A DNA stretch of 7,430 nt from an uncultured Lachnospiraceae bacterium (GTDB lineage: Bacteria > Bacillota > Clostridia > Lachnospirales > Lachnospiraceae), in contig CAJTOV010000174.1 in assembly GCA_910577765.1 (NCBI GenBank), positions 1-7,430 of the forward strand. Direction: 5' to 3'. The position numbers were made by a program, and so were the translations under genes. The notes beneath the pieces were generated by a model, which worked only from the letters and a program-made list of their open reading frames with translations, was not told the origin of the DNA and ran no database searches. Shown here piece after piece: positions 6,956 through 7,430 of this stretch (its first letter is position 1; every line of letters begins with the position of its first letter).

Positions 6956-7052
6956 GGGCTGTCGGAAAATGACGGTCTGTATACCATATATTGCGCAATT
7001 TATGAAATATCATAGCAATATATGGTGTGCAGATGTCATTTCCCGACAACCC
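6956..7052. mobile_element. long imperfect inverted repeat resembling insertion-sequence ends (MITE-like)
   Basis: The left arm 6956-6994 and right arm 7015-7052 match, in inverted orientation, at 33 of 39 aligned positions with one gap. The arms begin GGGCTGTCGGAAAATGAC and GGGTTGTCGGGAAATGAC and share an exact ACCATATATTGC at the inner end; the loop is 20 nt. Four of the five substitutions are C/T or A/G changes that would still allow G-U pairs on one strand. Ends starting GGG(C/T)TGTCGG look like terminal repeats of a transposable element. No target-site duplication is visible beside 6956 and 7052. It could be a complete small non-coding element, or the left end of a larger decayed IS. Confidence 0.5.
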
Positions 7053-7064
7053 CACTCATCACCA

Positions 7065-7139
7065 TTCAATGTGCAGAAAATATCCCCATCAATGTTTCTG
7101 GAACCGCTTGTACCAGATGATCATGTCTTCACACGGTTA
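7065..7139 (+). pseudogene. possible N-terminal relic of an IS1182-like transposase
   Basis: A short open stretch on the + strand encodes a peptide containing FLEPLVPDDHVFTRL. This resembles the LVPxDHLxRK segment near the N-terminus of IS1182-type transposases. Reading continues only to a stop at 7188-7190 and the sequence after VFTRL no longer looks like a transposase, so anything here is a fragment. It lies just inside the inverted repeat at 6956-7052, as expected for the left end of a decayed element. The match is short and from memory, hence low confidence. Between 7140 and 7215 I see no gene. Confidence 0.3.
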
Positions 7140-7182
7140 ACCTTCAGCGTTCTGGCTGTAAATTCATCGTGCTCCAATGGTG

Positions 7183-7200
7183 ATGCCTGATGGCAGGCAT
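7183..7200. repeat. 7-bp perfect hairpin downstream of the partial minus-strand gene
   Basis: ATGCCTG (7183-7189) pairs with CAGGCAT (7194-7200) around ATGG. It lies 15 bp beyond the stop codon of the partial minus-strand gene. There is no T-run after it on either strand, so it is at best a poor terminator. Confidence 0.4.
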
Positions 7201-7215
7201 GGGGATCTACTGTAA

Positions 7216-7430
7216 TTATGCCAATACAAGTTCTCTTTTTTTAATGGTAGCCTGGACTTCCTCTACACTTTTTTTCGTTGCAACCGCTATCTGTTCCAGT
7301 GTGAAATCATTTTCATTCATAGTCATTATCACATCTATTATAGCGTTATCTGTTGCATTTTCCCTAGAACGTGTCTGAAAATTGCTTTCTGGTAGCTGTG
7401 CGTTCCGCTTTGTGGGAGATTTGGGCCAAA
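7216..7430 (-). CDS. C-terminal part of an unidentified protein, cut by the window edge
   Basis: The minus strand is open from the right edge to a TAA at 7216-7218, giving 70 residues with no start in view that must be the true one. The end contains FTLEQIAVATKKSVEEVQATIKK, which looks like a small helix-turn-helix: a first helix LEQIAVAT, a turn, and a second helix SVEEVQATIKK. Similar tails occur at the C-terminus of Rpn-type (PD-(D/E)XK) recombination-promoting nuclease/transposase proteins, but the catalytic part would lie outside the window, so the family is a guess. The codons are clearly AT-richer than in the operon and dapL, and a decayed mobile element lies beside it, which suggests acquired DNA. 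An internal ATG at 7318-7320 could alternatively start a tiny protein, but no good ribosome binding site precedes it. Confidence 0.5.
   Translation of the reverse strand, partial: WPKSPTKRNAQLPESNFQTRSRENATDNAIIDVIMTMNENDFTLEQIAVATKKSVEEVQATIKKRELVLA

Noticed and set aside
5895..7055. Minus-strand open frames opposite the LysR gene (5895-6467 and 6468-7055)
   Set aside because: Both are antisense to a well-supported LysR gene and show no family features; the second also runs into the inverted repeat.
7190..7378. 62-codon hydrophobic open frame on the plus strand
   Set aside because: It is the complement of the helix-turn-helix-like tail of the minus-strand partial gene; the hydrophobic look comes from reading Lys/Glu/Asn codons in reverse.

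Overview
The window looks like chromosomal DNA of a Gram-positive anaerobe of the Clostridia, probably Lachnospiraceae-like. This is inferred from a DapL-type lysine/peptidoglycan gene, a YitT membrane protein, strong AGGAGG-type ribosome binding sites and a fairly GC-rich coding style. No marker gene fixes the species.

Left part (1-1497, + strand). A 13-bp perfect hairpin (13-41) is followed by a very good sigma-A type promoter (73-101). Next comes a leader of about 190 nt built from three contiguous 40-bp repeats (140-259), then dapL (301-1497), an LL-diaminopimelate aminotransferase. Each repeat contains a hairpin, one helix position covaries between two repeats, and a long-range 11-bp stem (125-136 with 263-273) can enclose all three. 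The leader therefore looks like a structured RNA between promoter and ribosome binding site.

Middle part (1549-5788, - strand). One promoter (5760-5788) reads a tight three-gene operon: a YtcJ-like metal-dependent amidohydrolase (4054-5676), an AbgT-family transporter (2470-4038) and a YitT/DUF2179 membrane protein (1596-2438). Gaps are 15 and 31 bp. The operon ends in an intrinsic terminator (1531-1588) that also sits between it and the convergent dapL.

Divergent regulator (5931-6914, + strand). A LysR-family regulator reads away from the operon. The intergenic region holds a 19-bp palindrome (5813-5831) centred about 69 bp upstream of the predicted operon start, where LysR proteins usually bind. 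The layout of LysR gene / divergent hydrolase / AbgT transporter recalls E. coli abgR-abgABT, but with an amidohydrolase in place of the AbgA/AbgB peptidases. The likely job is uptake or export of an amide-type compound coupled to its hydrolysis; the substrate cannot be read from the sequence.

Right part (6915-7430). This is accessory-looking DNA with no intact gene: a long imperfect inverted repeat resembling insertion-sequence ends (6956-7052), a short possible transposase relic (7065-7139), a small perfect hairpin (7183-7200), and the C-terminal end of an AT-richer gene entering from the right edge on the - strand (7216-7430).
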